Source: Beverwykella pulmonaria
Taxonomy: Eukaryota; Ascomycota; Dothideomycetes; Pleosporales; Melanommataceae
Length of the DNA: 64,000 nucleotides
Direction of reading: 5' to 3'
Assembly (NCBI GenBank): GCA_001599595.1
Contig: BCHH01000004.1
Location: 1,009,997-1,073,996, forward strand
The position numbers and the translations under genes are program-made. The notes under the pieces are model-generated. The model was not told the origin of the DNA, made no database searches, and saw only the letters and a program-made list of their open reading frames with translations. This document shows positions 21,333 through 33,606 of the stretch, one piece after another (within the stretch, counting starts at the first letter, position 1; each line of letters begins with the position of its first letter).

Positions 21333-24019
21333 AGAATCCACCACCGTGGGCGAGGCCAGACCACCAGCATCGTTGTGCAACGTGGGTCCTCGCGTGGCCT
21401 TGAACAACACGCCCCATCATTCGATCCAAAGTGGATCTCTACTGAATGACTCGGGCTATTTCGCGCCTGGAACAATGCACGCCGAGGCGCTGAAATCTCG
21501 GAGTGGAGGAGATATGGGCCCATCAGGATCAGACTCTTGATCCAAGCTGGCGTCGCCGTACATCAGATGACCGAGTCAGAATGATATCTAATCGATCTGT
21601 AATCATCGCCGTCAAAGGACGAAGTCGAAAGCGGCTTCCACAGGCCACGGAATTGGGTAAAAATGTCTCCGGGTATCACATCCGAAACCTAATTCTCCAA
21701 GAAAGTTCATTGCTTTCCTGCTTGGAAACATCAGCGTACAAAACGGAGTAAGTCCTGCTATGGAATTCCCACATTCAGACTTCGTCAACATAAGAGTTCC
21801 GATGGATCCTCTACTGCTGTTGGTATGGGCTCCGGTTTGCCGAGCCGTTTATTTTTCGGACGCACCCCCGTATATGGAGTAGGCTGAAGCTGGAGTCTCC
21901 AAGCGCCGACTAGTATCCTCGAGTCGAGGCTGTTACTATTTACACGCTAACGCTCAGCTAACGGTTTCCCCATGGAGGGTTGAGATCTTCAACGCAGACT
22001 CGTATTCGGCTACTCCAACCACCGCATCGCCCAGGGTAAGTCTGTCATCACCATTCGACTGATCTCGGGCCGGGAACGCAGTAACATCGTATTCGCGTGC
22101 TGTTGAGCGACATGCCACTTTGGGTTGTATGATAGAGAGTATGGCACGAGGCAAGGCGATTGGCGGGCAAAACGGAATGACTTGTGCTACTTCTAGCTGT
22201 TAAGAGTTGCTTCATCCGCCCTATTGGGTCATCTCCGGCTCATCAACATCAAACTCCACAGAGGAGATGTGGTCCCCGGCAAATTCCAAAAAAATAAAAA
22301 ATAAAAATATATAATAATAATTAAAAGAAGCCAACGGATTCATGGCTTGCTGTGTGTGCGCGTGCAGCTTGTGCTAAGCAACTTGACCTCCTGATGAGTG
22401 AGAGAGACCACAAGCGCAATGGAACTGCAGCGCCGGAGGTTGCAAAGCTCTCTGGATGGCGGGGAGTGCCAGCCTCGAAGCGGGCAGCAGACGCCGAAGC
22501 CACAAAAGCCACGGCAGTGACACGCATGTGACGAGGACAAGCCGCCAGCAAAACACGGCGCCGCGGCTTGAAATCGCAGGCCGTGCGGCAGGGTTCTCCA
22601 GACCGTCGCCCGATGTGCCGCACGGCTGTGGCGAGCAAAGGCGGAATGGTCGCAGTGCTAAAAACGCCGCTAGTGCTTGTGGGCACCACAAGCCTTCGCC
22701 GTGACCGAAGAATAGCCTTCTGAGGCCTGACAGACCTCCTGGCGCAGTTTCGATCAGAAAGGCATGTGGCACAACAAACTCAGGCCCTGCCGTCAGGCTT
22801 TGTTTATTGGGAAACGGCCACACCGTCGCGTTGTTATTCCTGACGGCTGGCTTGGGATGCTGTCCAATGAGACCACCCCATGATATTGGACTGCCTTTTT
22901 CAGTGGAGAGGTCCACGGCCGAAATGTTTTATGCACGCGAACAGTCGGGGCGCCTGGCAACGCCTGACCGGGGGAAATATCCGACTGTCGTACACAATAA
23001 TATCGCAAGCTACTCAACCAGATCCGCCTTGAGTAGTCTGGTAGGACGAGCGGTATGCACCACATATGGCCCCCCTACGCTACCCGTCGTCTCTCGACCC
23101 TTCGAAGCAGACAACACCTGTCTCTTCCTTGACCCATCGAGCAGCATGCGCTGCTCAGCAACAGCAACAGCAAACAGTCCCCGCCTTGGCCTCCTCGGCA
23201 CAAGATGGCAAAGCTAGCTGAAGTCCGTGGTCATGCGTGTGGCCGCTCTGCGTGATGTGTGATGTGCACGGGAAGGACCAGGGCGGGCCTCAGACTGGAC
23301 CGCGCGCCTGGAGGGGCTTTGGAACTCGTCTCGGCCACTTAACGCCAGCCAACGCGAACCGTAATCTCCCTTCCAATTCGCCCAAAATTACGGCCTCGGC
23401 GTTGGGCAGGGATGGTTGAAAAGTCTGCAGGTCGCAACCCGCTAAGCCGCATCAATGGCGATGCTTACCCTCGCTTGGCACTCGCTCCCCAGCTTTCGTA
23501 CGCCTCCCCCAGCGTCCCCATCTCACTCGGACCACCTGTTGGATATCCCATCTGAGCGCTATGGCCGGGCGCGCATGTCACATGTGCCGTGTGTCGTGTC
23601 GCCGGCTTCACTGGCGAAGCGTCGAGCGCAACGTGTTCTGTGGAGGGTGAGTGAAACCGTTCGCAGGAATAGCCGCAATGTCACGCTGGATTTGTGCTCC
23701 AGCCTGTGGTGCAGAGCCAGGCGCCTGGGAAGCGTTTGCCATGAGCAAGGCCGGCGGCGTGATCCTTCTAGAAGAAGGATTGGGAACGGAGCTGGAGCCC
23801 GATGCGGCCTAGCGCCAAATGGCAGAATGCTACTGTACCCGTCAACCAGAAGCCACCGCGCTGCTGTATCACCGCGCTGGGGTCCCTTCTTAAAGCTGCA
23901 GTCCCCCGCCGCTGGAGACTTTCGTCTGCATCCCCAGCTCAACCCAGCTTTTACTCCGCGGGTTTCCTCGTCAATTCTCTTGTCCTCTCACCTAATCGAG
24001 CAGCACTGCAACCGCAATC
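21333..24019. other. Long upstream region of the sugar transporter
   Basis: About 2.7 kb without a recognised gene. From about 22340 the sequence becomes GC-rich, and open frames of up to 201 codons appear on both strands at once (for example 22916-22374 minus and 23455-24060 plus), without motifs. This is what chance gives in GC-rich DNA. A low-complexity A/T run lies at about 22286-22326. The part next to 24020 is the transporter promoter. Confidence 0.45.
23877..23937. promoter_or_regulatory. Cluster of four CreA-type sites (SYGGRG)
   Basis: The fungal carbon-catabolite repressor CreA/Cre1 binds SYGGRG. Four matches lie within 61 bases: CTGGGG at 23877, GCGGGG (on the minus strand) at 23904-23909, CTGGAG at 23912 and CTGGGG (minus) at 23932-23937. 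They are 83 to 143 bases before the transporter ATG. Single sites are common by chance in GC-rich DNA, but this density just upstream of a sugar transporter suggests glucose-dependent control. Confidence 0.45.
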
Positions 24020-25860
24020 ATGCCTGCAGGAGGAGTGGTGCCCATCACGGGCACGACTGACATCAGTCGCATTGAGGCGCCTGTGACCGTCAGGGCCTAC
24101 CTGATTGTCGCTTTCGCCGCGTTTGGTGGCATCTTCTTTGGATACGACACTGGTTGGATGGGAGGTGTTCTTGGAATGGACTACTTCATCAAGCAATACA
24201 CTGGACAGGAGTACCCAGATGTCAAGTTCGCCAACATGGCCGGTGGGTACAACGCCAAAGCACAGGAAGTCAAGGATTACCGCAAGAGCACCTTCGTCAT
24301 TGCCCAATCGCAACAATCATTGACCACTTCCATCCTCTCGGCTGGTACTTTCTTCGGTGCCATTATCGCTGGTGATGTTGCCGATATGATTGGTCGCCGC
24401 ACAACCATCATTCTTGGATGTCTCATTTTCACCATCGGTGGCATTCTCGAGACTGCCTCCACGGGTCTCAATGTCATGGTCGGCGGTCGTCTGGTCGCTG
24501 GTTTCGGTGTTGGATTTATCTCGGCCATTGTTATCTTGTAAGTTTCTCTCCACCAAATCACGCACACCAGTCGTATCACATGCTAATTGGCGTCCAGGTA
24601 CATGTCTGAAATTGCTCCCAAGAAGGTCCGTGGCGCTGTCGTTGCGGGTTACCAGTTCTGCATCACCATTGGTATCCTGCTCGCGACCTGCGTCACGTAT
24701 GCTACCGAGCACCGCCGCGACACCGGCTCGTACCGCATTCCCATTGCCGTTCAGTTCCTCTGGGCTATCATTCTCGGCACGGGTCTTGCGCTCCTCCCCG
24801 AGTCTCCTCGTTACTACGTCAAGAAGGGCAAGCTCGACAAGGCCGCCAAGTCGCTCTCTGTCGTTCGTGGTCAGCCTGTTGACTCCGAGTACATCCAGGA
24901 CGAACTGGCTGAAATCATTGCCAACCATGAATACGAGATGTCCATCCTGCCGCAAACCAGCTACCTTGGGTCGTGGATGTCTTGTTTCGAGGGCAAGCTT
25001 ACCAGCCCATCGTCCAACGCTCGCCGTACCCTCCTCGGTATCCTCATGCAGATGATGCAGCAGCTTACCGGTATCAACTTCATCTTCTACTTCGGTACCG
25101 TCTTCTTCCAGCAACTCGGCACGATTTCAAACCCCTTCTTGATCTCTATGGTCACCACCCTTGTCAATGTGCTGTCCACCCCGCTATCCTTCTGGATGGT
25201 TGAGAAGATCGGACGCCGCCCCATCCTGATCTTCGGTGCTGCCTTCATGGTCGTCGCCCAGTTCATTGTCGGTATCATCGGCGCCACCGCTGGAAAGGAC
25301 ACCGCCGACCACCCCGCCAACCCGGCTGCCGTCAAGGCCATGATCGCCTTCATCTGCTTGAACATTGCTTCGTTCGCTACCACCTGGGGCCCAGCCGCCT
25401 GGATCGTCATCGGCGAGATCTTCCCCCTGACCATCCGTTCGCGTGGTGTCGGTCTCTCGACCGCCTCCAACTGGTTCTGGAACTGCATCATTGCTGTCAT
25501 CACCCCCTACCTCGTCACCGACCAGCCGCACTCGGCTAACCTCGGCTCCAACGTCTTCTTCATGTGGGGAGGACTTTGCTGCATCTCTTTCCTCTTCGCG
25601 TACTTCTTCGTAAGTCTACCCACTTCTTAGGTTATACTGGAGTTTATACTAATTGTTCTATCTAGGTCCCCGAAACCAAGGGCCTTTCCCTCGAACAGGT
25701 CGACAAGATGTTAGAGGAAACCACTCCGCGTACCTCCCGCAAGTGGAAGCCCCATTCTACCTTCGCCGGGGAAATGCACCTCGCCGAGAAGAACATCCAG
25801 CTGCCTGTCGGAACACACACCGAGACCGTTGCACCAAAGGATGCCGAGACGGTGGTCTAG
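24020..25860 (+). CDS. MFS monosaccharide (hexose) transporter
   Basis: Three exons (24020-24537, 24598-25609, 25666-25860) encode 574 residues with 12 predicted helices, the normal length of the sugar porter family. Signature motifs are all present: FFGYDTGWMGGVLGMDYF in helix 1, DMIGRRTTIILG in the 2-3 loop, YMSEIAPKKVRG after helix 4, PESPRYYVKKGK in the central loop, QQLTGINFIFYFGTVFF in helix 7, EKIGRRPILI in the 8-9 loop, GEIFPLTIRSRGVG in the 10-11 loop and PETKGLSLEQ after helix 12. The ATG is in a good context (CAATC before ATG). It should import glucose or related hexoses at the plasma membrane. Codon choice is strongly C-ending, which suggests high expression. Substrate and affinity cannot be read from the sequence. 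Confidence 0.93.
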
Positions 25861-28345
25861 GGTGCTGGAGCATAATACGAAAGGGTTTACGGGTAATGGA
25901 CAGTTATGTGGAACGGCGGAAACGGGACTGGTGTGTAATTGCGAGACTGCATTGACTGCAGTAGGGTAGTAGGAACCTGATATATCTATCAATGGAGACG
26001 GCGATGCCGAATCTTTCTTACTGTGATTCTCTTTTGGCCCTTTCCTTGAACAGCAATTGCTCGTCCTTACAATCGCAATCGCGATATACTAAAGCTACAG
26101 GGCTACGACTAAGCTAATCTATTTAGTTACCCCGTTTCAACCCCTCGTGTAGCAGTCGTCGGGGCGTTCAGCCGCAAGTACTGCATTTTATACAACCTGT
26201 CATAAAGTACTATAGCTCCTTCCCAGCTCCGAACTGGTACCTACAGACTTCTATGCAGCCCCTACAACGGTCTTCCCTACTCTTTTGACACCCGTCGTCA
26301 CAACAAGCTCCCGTCTAGCACGCCATCTTGCCGCCCTTCCCGTCTACCCTTCGCTTAGCTCTGCGATACGGATCCACGGGCCTGGGTTCTGCAGTTCGCC
26401 ACGATGGTCGTACGATGGTCGTACGAGGATTGGATGAGGCGTACAGGGCCTGGATGGGTCTGGATGTTTGACTGAGAGATAGTGGTGTCGGTCGGGTCGG
26501 CGAGTGTAGTGCTTGCTTCTACATCGACTAAAGTGATGGTGAATTCTGGGGCCTTGCGTCGTTTGTCCTATCGGATACACTACATATTTAGTGCGGCTTG
26601 CCGAAACGATCATCCGCAATTACACCACCACTAAGCTGGAGTCAGATTGATTTCATTGCAGTGATGCTGTATCTTCAACAACTACTTGGGTCAGTACTAC
26701 CGACGCTTTTGGCAAGCGTTTCTTTAGTCTCCCATATGGATGTCTTTATCACGCCATCGAAGGTAGAATAGGAAGAGTCACAAGCGGGAGGAAGAAAGCT
26801 GAAATGAATTTGAAGTTCGAGCTGCGCGTGGGTCTCGACTTTGGCTGATGTACACGATACTAAGAGACTACTTTCCCTGGATCAAGTATCATGAATACAA
26901 CACGAGTTTCGACGCTGCTGCTGTCTTGGGTTGCAAGATTCTGCTACACGTAATAATAATATGTATGCATTGCTACTATTGTACCATACAATTCTACACA
27001 CGCAATCTAGACCAACTACACAGTCGTGTCCACGGCAGATGCTGTGTGGCATTTGGAGTACAGTCCACAGGTTATTCTAGAATGTCGTGTTCGAAATATC
27101 TGCTATTATATTAACACGTGTGCAACGCGGCCGATTTGTAAGTATTGAATATAAAAAAACAGCCTGATGTGAGCAGTGGTTTAGATCTTAAACATTAATA
27201 AAGATGCAACAAGGCGCTCTACGTCCTGGAGGAAGCAATCCTTCGCGCCCCAACTCTCTTTGACAAGGATCCCCTCCTTACACCTTACACATGTTTGAGT
27301 GGGGAATGGAGATCGACGGGGGATCAGAGTCCAACACAGCGAATAGCGAGTTAAAACAGATGCACTTCCTGAATCGGGAAATGATGAGCTTATCTGCTGT
27401 GGAGGATTCTGGATGTAGGAGTGTGTTTTACGTTATTGATGTTCGTACGCGTTTTGACTGGGACGTTGGCATGTTGGTGAATCAGATGCACCAGTCCATT
27501 TTGCATACAGTATATACTTGGGCTTATTTCGAAGTGGTAAAAAAGTACAAAACTTGGCCATTTGCTCGAGGAAGATTTGTGATTTTGTCTAAGGGAAATG
27601 CCGTGATACAATGAAGAGAGCAGTAGATATCTCTTAATAATTCATTCTCCTACACTTTTCTTTTGCCCTTCTACAGGAACATATAAGCAATTCGACTATT
27701 ATAAAACACAACCCTCTGTGTTTATAACTAATGTATTCTGGGTTTTCATACTTTTCAACACTCGATTCACTTCTTTGCTCCTTATATTCCTAATAATTAG
27801 TCAGTTTCCGCCAAGAATCTTGCGTACAAGATTATTGTCGATCCGACCCCAACGTTAATACGACTGGGCTGCACGCTGCTCTCTGCACTCCGCACTCTCT
27901 GTCCCGATTTCTAATTTCTGACCAAGAGCTAGAACGGGGTTTGTCGGTCCAAGGTTTGTGCAAGCCTTGAGAATGCGTGGATAGTACAAGGAATGGTTTT
28001 GTTAGTTCATGGGGAGCTATGTGGTGGTCTTGCAGGCCAGATGAGAGTCTTGGTGCAAGTCTGTGGTTAATCCATGCATAGAAGCAGGGAGGAGTATAGA
28101 GTTGGGCGATGGAATAGCAGTCTCAACATGTGGGCGTCCTGTCTATCTCATACGGGAAAATTTGGGTCTGCAGTGAAAATGGGGTGGTCAAAGATAGGAC
28201 GGAGAGGGAATGAAGACGATGCAGGATTTGACAATGGCTCATGCACTGAGCTTCAATAGTATTATATTTGATATCGATACGCTAAAGGCTTCAAAGACCT
28301 CCCCACGTCCTATCACCAAAAACTCCGCTTCCTTGCCGGCCGGCT
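25861..28345. other. Intergenic, no gene recognised
   Basis: About 2.5 kb of spacer. Readings at 26619-26344 minus, 26848-27114 plus and 27291-27614 plus lack motifs or splice partners. A short direct repeat CGATGGTCGTA occurs twice in tandem at about 26402-26423. Confidence 0.45.
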
Positions 28346-29821
28346 TCACCTCAACTCGTCCCGCATGTCTTCCCAGTAGTTCTTCTGGAAGAAGCCCTCG
28401 AGGCTCTTCCGAATACTGTTTTTGATGCCGACGCTTTTCCCTCCCACATTCCCGAGCGTACTCACCTCCCCGCCCCCAATCACAGCATTATTATCCGAAT
28501 CCTGGCTACCGCCCACTCTCCACGCTACAAACGCGGGCGGACTCATCGTATACCCGGAAATCTTTCCCTCCGCAGACCTCCAGGCGACTTCATTGTCGAT
28601 GGGGTTTCCGAACGGTCTCCAGCCACCAATGTGGTACAACATGCGCATTGCGCCGAGACGGGTGACAGAGTACCCCATCAGACAGATTGGGTCATAGGTC
28701 GGTGCGATGACGCGGATGTTGGCGCTGTCGGTTTGGTTCCAGATTGTGTTGAATTCTTTTTTCCACCATGGGTGGATGGAAGATGCGTTGGGGGAGTGAG
28801 GGTCGGGGATTACAGCGTGGCTGGGGTAAGTTAGTAAGAGAGTGTGTGTATTGGTGGGAAGGGTAGAAAGTTGAGGCTGTAGCGCCAAGAGGGGTGGTAG
28901 AGAGAGAGAGAGGGAAAGCGTGCTTACTGCAAGACTGTTAGCATATGTCTTTATAGAGACAAGGGTTCATCTAAGACGGGACTTAGATTTGGACCCACGG
29001 GTATAGCACTTACCAGATCAAGTCTATTCAAATTCGGACCACCACCGCATTGCCCAACGAATATCTCGTCCCAGTCACAACCTATCTCTACGTTAGCCCA
29101 CCACTATCAATGCCTCAAAATCCACCCAAGTAGAACCACTCACCATAAGGACAATTCTCGTCCCACCCCTTCTCCACATTCTTTCCCCACCTTATCGTAT
29201 TATTAAACCTCAACTGCCAATTCAAATTCCCCATAATCTCCTTAATATCAACATCGAAGTCTACATCGTCCTCGATAATAAGCGCGCTCTGAATGTCGTT
29301 ATCGATGATGTACCGCCAAACATTTGCGTGTGCGCGCCAGACGCCGAGCCATGGTTTTCCAGTCATGTTGTGGGGGCCGATATGCGGCGGAAACGCTTTG
29401 GGATGTATTTGGTCAGGCGTAATCTACAACCACTGATGAGCAAAAGTCGGCATAAGCTGATTGGAAGGTGGAAACTCACACCCGCCATCATTTTAAGTTT
29501 CAGCCCTGCCCTTGCTGCGATCAGCGACAGCGCATCCTGTCGATCTGTCCTGTACGGCATGCTCAAGTAAATAATCTCCTGGAAATCAAGCGTGCTGTTT
29601 GCGGGCTTGGGTTTCTCGGGCGGTTTTCTCGACCCGAAGTTGAAAGCTGGCATCTTGAGGTTCGACGAAGGTTTTTGGACATCATCGCTGATGGGACTAC
29701 TCTCGGAGAGACTTTCAGACCCAGATCCAAAGCGGCTGAAGGTGAAGAAGAGCAAGAGAACGGTGACGGAAACAATAAGAACCTGCAAAATGCGATTGCC
29801 CTGTACGGTAAGGAGCGGCAT
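28346..29821 (-). CDS. Glycosyltransferase family 25 protein (type II membrane)
   Basis: Four exons on the minus strand (29821-29480, 29423-29144, 29081-29014, 28876-28346) give 406 residues, in phase throughout. The chosen start gives MPLLTVQGNRILQ and then a 17-residue hydrophobic anchor (VLIVSVTVLLLFFTFSR), typical of a Golgi type II enzyme; an earlier in-frame ATG at 29938 would put a second hydrophobic run in front. FQEIIYLSMPYRTDRQDAL is the family's nucleotide-sugar start motif. GVWRAHANVWRYI and then LIIEDDVDFD (residues about 163-171) are the acceptor loop and the metal-binding D-x-D. CPYG/CDWDEIFVGQCG spans the second intron, and VIAPTYDPICLMGYSVTRLGA is the conserved late motif. 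The donor and linkage made are unknown. Many fungi carry several such genes. Confidence 0.88.
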
Positions 29822-30866
29822 GGCGAAACTGAGGAGAAAAGAGAAAGGGAAAAGAGAAAGAGAAAGAGACAGAGCACAAAGGCGCGGCGGTAGGGAGCTC
29901 ACATTACATATACGCAGTGGGCGGTCAATAAACCTCATTCGATCTGACGCCGCTCCAGCTCGACGCACGAAAGGATTACAACGGTGGTCCTGCACGCAGG
30001 CAAATGCGAGTAAGAAGGAGCCGCCAAGGTAAGCAACACACCTTCCTCAGCATCTCTCACAGCACATCTCACACCTATGGAACCAATCATTCCCAGCTCT
30101 GCCTTAGCATAATTAAATAGCCATGCCCTTGTACAACGTGGCGTCCCAAGCGACAAGCTTATCAGCATTTCCCGTAAGCTAAGTGGTGTGTAGTCCCGTA
30201 TCCACGAGTAGGGCTGGAGAGCGCCGCATCAGAATGTGAAATTGGCTGGGCGCCTCCCGCCCCACGATAAGCTATCGCGCAAATCGTCCACGGGAGGCGT
30301 CGCCTTTAAGACGGAAGGCTGTACCGTCGTGCCGGGCTACGAAAGGTGGTCGAGATGAGGGAGAAAGAGCAGACAAGATAGGAGAATGAAGGGGTTGTTG
30401 ATGAGGTGAGGGATGGGTGCAGGTGTGTGTTCGTGTCTAAGAAAAGCTCAGGATGGAAACTGTCCTGCATCTGGAACTGGATATTGGGCAATGCACGGAT
30501 CTCTGATTGGTCTTCGCACACACATCTGGATGCATCCATTTACCCACCACCGGGTTCTTCAACTTGCCATGTAAAACCTTGAAACATCCCCTTGGAAGAA
30601 AGCCATACAAGGCGAATCCAGGCGTTGACAGATTTCCCCTCGAAACAGGAGAAATGTCTGCAAATAGAACGAATGCGGGCATCATAGAACCACCATACCA
30701 TGTGAATCCCGCAAACTCCAAACTCATTTGATATGCCCATCCTGTTCCAAGCCCAAGCCCAAGCTCCTTGCAACCCATCTAGGCAACAAAATCCTCAGTA
30801 AAAGAACGACCCCCCACATAACCAACCTACATCTCCATCAGGACTGAGCGAGTGCGTCTCGAACGG
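29822..30866. other. Intergenic between GT25 and F-box genes
   Basis: The first 80 bases are a long pyrimidine tract on the minus strand (5' leader of the GT25 gene, with a CTCAG that could end a leader intron). A 113-codon reading at 30778-30437 minus has no motif and lies in the promoter or 3' region. Nothing else supported. Confidence 0.45.
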
Positions 30867-32722
30867 CTAATCGTCGGGGTACTCGTCTCGGACATTACTT
30901 ACAAAGCGGTTGCTGTCTGCGTCCCAACGCTTGAAATGGCGACCCGCAAGCCTAAGCATGGCCTCCGAGGGCCCGTCGCTGGCACGGAGGATGTTCTCCT
31001 CGGCGACGTAGCGGACCGATTTATCGCAGACGCTGTTTTTATGGTCAGAAATTGAGCAAATGGTAAGGTGAAAAGAGGGAGGAAAGCGTACAGCACATGA
31101 TAGAATGACTGCTCTCGCCCATTCGCCAGACGATCAACACCCATGTGCTCTATCCACTCCTCGCCGGCATCGCACGACGTGTCCCAGCCCGTAATGACAC
31201 CTTCGTAAAGATAGCGCTTGTGCTGGAACAACTCGCCTACTTTGAACTGAACGCGGTCACGATCTGGACTGCGGCGATTGACGGGCTTGCGCACGCCGTC
31301 CATGTTGTGCATCGAGTGGACGAAAGTGAGCAGCCGCTGGCCCTCGGGTTGGTTGTAGAAGAGCGGAATGACGTGCTGCTCGAGCAGTGTGACGTCCCAC
31401 GGGTAATGCGTCTGGAAGTGCTCAAGCAGATATGGGAGGTACTGCCGCCGCCGGGTGGAGACATTGTGCAAGCCGCCGTTCTCTTCTTCTTCTCGGGGGC
31501 CCAGCATCAGCATGGCCCATATCGTTGCGTAAAAGGCGTTATCCATGTCGGGATATGCGTTCAGCCACGTAGAATGAATGCCGTGCACGCCTGCTTCGGT
31601 TTGTCGGATCGTCTGCACCGAGTTCATGATGTTGCGCGCCGTGCGCAGGACCATTTCGCGGGTATTTGTATCCGACAGGAAGCTTTCGTGCTCGGAGGGA
31701 GGGACACCCATTTCTCGCAGCACTCTCTGCAGGTCGTCTTGGCCCACCTCGTTGGATGAGCGGAATGGATCCAGGTACATGTAGTCGAGAGAATCGGACC
31801 TTGTTGGCCTATAGTCTCCGTCTAGGGAATGGTTTTTGGGGGCGTAGATCAGGCAGTACACGTGAAAGAGGAATCCGCATGGGCGAGCATCAAGGCCCAG
31901 ACGAGTCGCTAGCGCACAGTATATGGCGACGGATATCAAGGGCAGGGATTCATGGGTAGGCGATCGCAGAACGACGCCAATGAAGGAGTTGCGGAGGGCG
32001 CGATAGGACGTCTCAGCAACGCCCTTGAAGCCCTGCTCGCGGAGAAAGGAAGCCAGCGTCGAAGCCTGCATGCGCGTGCTCAGCTCGCTGAAATCTGGGT
32101 GTGCTTCTCGAACGGCGTGGGCAAGTTGGTCCAAATCGTCCGTGATGACATCAAAATCCACGTCTGCACCAGTGCGGGCGAACATGTCATATGCGCCCAG
32201 GGCTCGCTCGATGGGAACATGCTTGCCGCTGTACAGGTCCTTCCACACGTTGATGGCCATCTCGCGCTGAATCCGCTCGAGGACCGCACTAGCATAGTAT
32301 CTCCTGGCTAGCACATCTTCAGCATCGTCCGGACATGCGCATTCCCTCAACAGCGTCTCTTTGGCATCATATCCGAAGTCGGCAATCTCGTTGATGCTGC
32401 GTATGCGTCCCTGCTGGGTGTGTAGCACGCTGTTCAGCAGGCTCGCGGTCCGTTTCTCAATGTGTATGCGGCGTATGAAGAGGGCGCGCCAGTTGACGTT
32501 CGAGAGCGGGCCGGCGAACTTGGCGGCGATGTCGTGGCGTGGGGCCCACGACTTGAAGTAGGTACGGCAGAAGTGGCGCCAGATGATGGGCGCATCCGAG
32601 GTGATTTTCTTGACGAATTTGGACGTCTGAGAGACGGCGATGAGGGAGCGCGGGTCGAGGTGCAGGAATACGGCTTCGAGGATCTCCGTCGGGAGTGCGG
32701 TGAAGGAGGGGGGGTCGGCCAT
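30867..32722 (-). CDS. F-box protein with SirB1/transglutaminase-like and YccV (hemimethylated-DNA-binding-like) domains
   Basis: Exon 1 (32722-31092) and exon 2 (31032-30867) encode 598 residues. Residues about 7-50 are an F-box (LPTEILEAVFLHLDPRSLIAV), the Skp1-binding part of an SCF ubiquitin ligase. Residues about 240-420 match the SirB1 transglutaminase-like core (SLPLISVAIYCALATRLGL, then LFHVYCLIY). The C-terminal 110 residues are a YccV-like domain: FKVGELFQHKRYLYEGVI, GWD, then after the intron KSVRYVAEENILR and the closing FVSNVRDEYPDD. This order is that of animal FBXO21. A GTAAGT in the last codons looks like a donor, but the in-frame ending is the conserved family C-terminus. Likely role: substrate adaptor for ubiquitination; substrate unknown. 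Confidence 0.92.
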
Positions 32723-33606
32723 GGTGAGTCAGTCTCGGAGGCTGCAGCTGTGTAGCTCGATGCGACGTTGAGAGAGTGGCAGTCTCAGAGAACCCCTAGC
32801 GTTTGCTGTAGCAATTGAGTTGGCACCGAGGGTGGTCGACGGCGGGCCCATCGCCACGGAGGGGACCGAATGTCATGTCGTCAGTGATGGGTAGACTTAT
32901 CCTGCTTAATCAGCAACACTGGCATTTGATTGGTGGTATCGCACCTCACTTCAGCTTGGGAACAACAAAACCTTCAGATATTGTATATCGAATCTGGAGT
33001 TTTTGCCTCGATCCGCTGTAGGGGCCATCGGCCTCTGCCCATCTATCCAGAGAGTCCAGCAGTGTCTCCCATGGGCTTCGTCTTCGCACAAAATGACCAG
33101 GAACTAAGCGATGAAAGGGGAATGAGAATCTGTTCTCGGAGACAATGGAAGAAGATCCATCTGATATACCGTAGTGATGCAGAAGACACTGGTCCTTTGG
33201 AGCCGCACGACGCACGTCTGGCCCACCGCTGGAAATTAGGTTCGATCCTCGCCCTGTCTTGGCCCCGGAACGCAGCGGAACATCCGTTCCATGGTCGAGT
33301 CAAGGCAAGAGACGCCTCCGGCGCATATCCAGCCCGACCATTCCTCCCTCTCGCAGAGGGCAGAGGGCGGCTGGTCAGAATATGCTCCGTCCGCAGGATC
33401 ATCATCTCGCGTGTGCCCAGCCGCCGACGCCGCGGATTACATCACTGCAGCTGTGCCGGCGCGCAGGGCCTACTACACTCACTCCCATGTCGCCCTAGCA
33501 TACCCATAGCTCAACCTCACCGCCCCTCTGCCTCCCGTTTCCCGCTCCTTAGATATCTGTGGAATCGCTGCTGTAACTGTCGTGCACAACCCAGCCCCGC
33601 AGCGCC
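32723..33606. other. Bidirectional promoter region
   Basis: Spacer between the divergent F-box gene and the CRAL-TRIO gene. The long open frame 32930-33784 plus is a GC-rich artefact that runs into the CRAL-TRIO exon in another frame. No other feature seen. Confidence 0.5.

Noticed and set aside
22374..22916. 180-codon minus-strand frame upstream of the transporter
   Set aside because: Overlapping open frames on both strands in GC-rich DNA, no motif, no splice partner.
24317..25114. 265-codon minus-strand frame and 221-codon plus frame within the sugar transporter
   Set aside because: Both are shadows of the C-ending codons of the highly biased transporter exons.
27291..27614. 107-codon plus-strand frame
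   Set aside because: No recognisable motif and no neighbouring exon; could be real but cannot be supported.
30437..30778. 113-codon minus-strand frame
   Set aside because: Located in the GT25/F-box spacer with Gly/Leu repeats and no motif.
30899..30910. GTAAGT as a splice donor near the F-box gene end
   Set aside because: Reading through gives FVSNVRDEYPDD and a stop, the conserved end of the YccV-type family, so the site is not needed.
31145..31759. 204-codon plus-strand frame within the F-box gene
   Set aside because: Antisense of an exon with clear domain content; no own motif.
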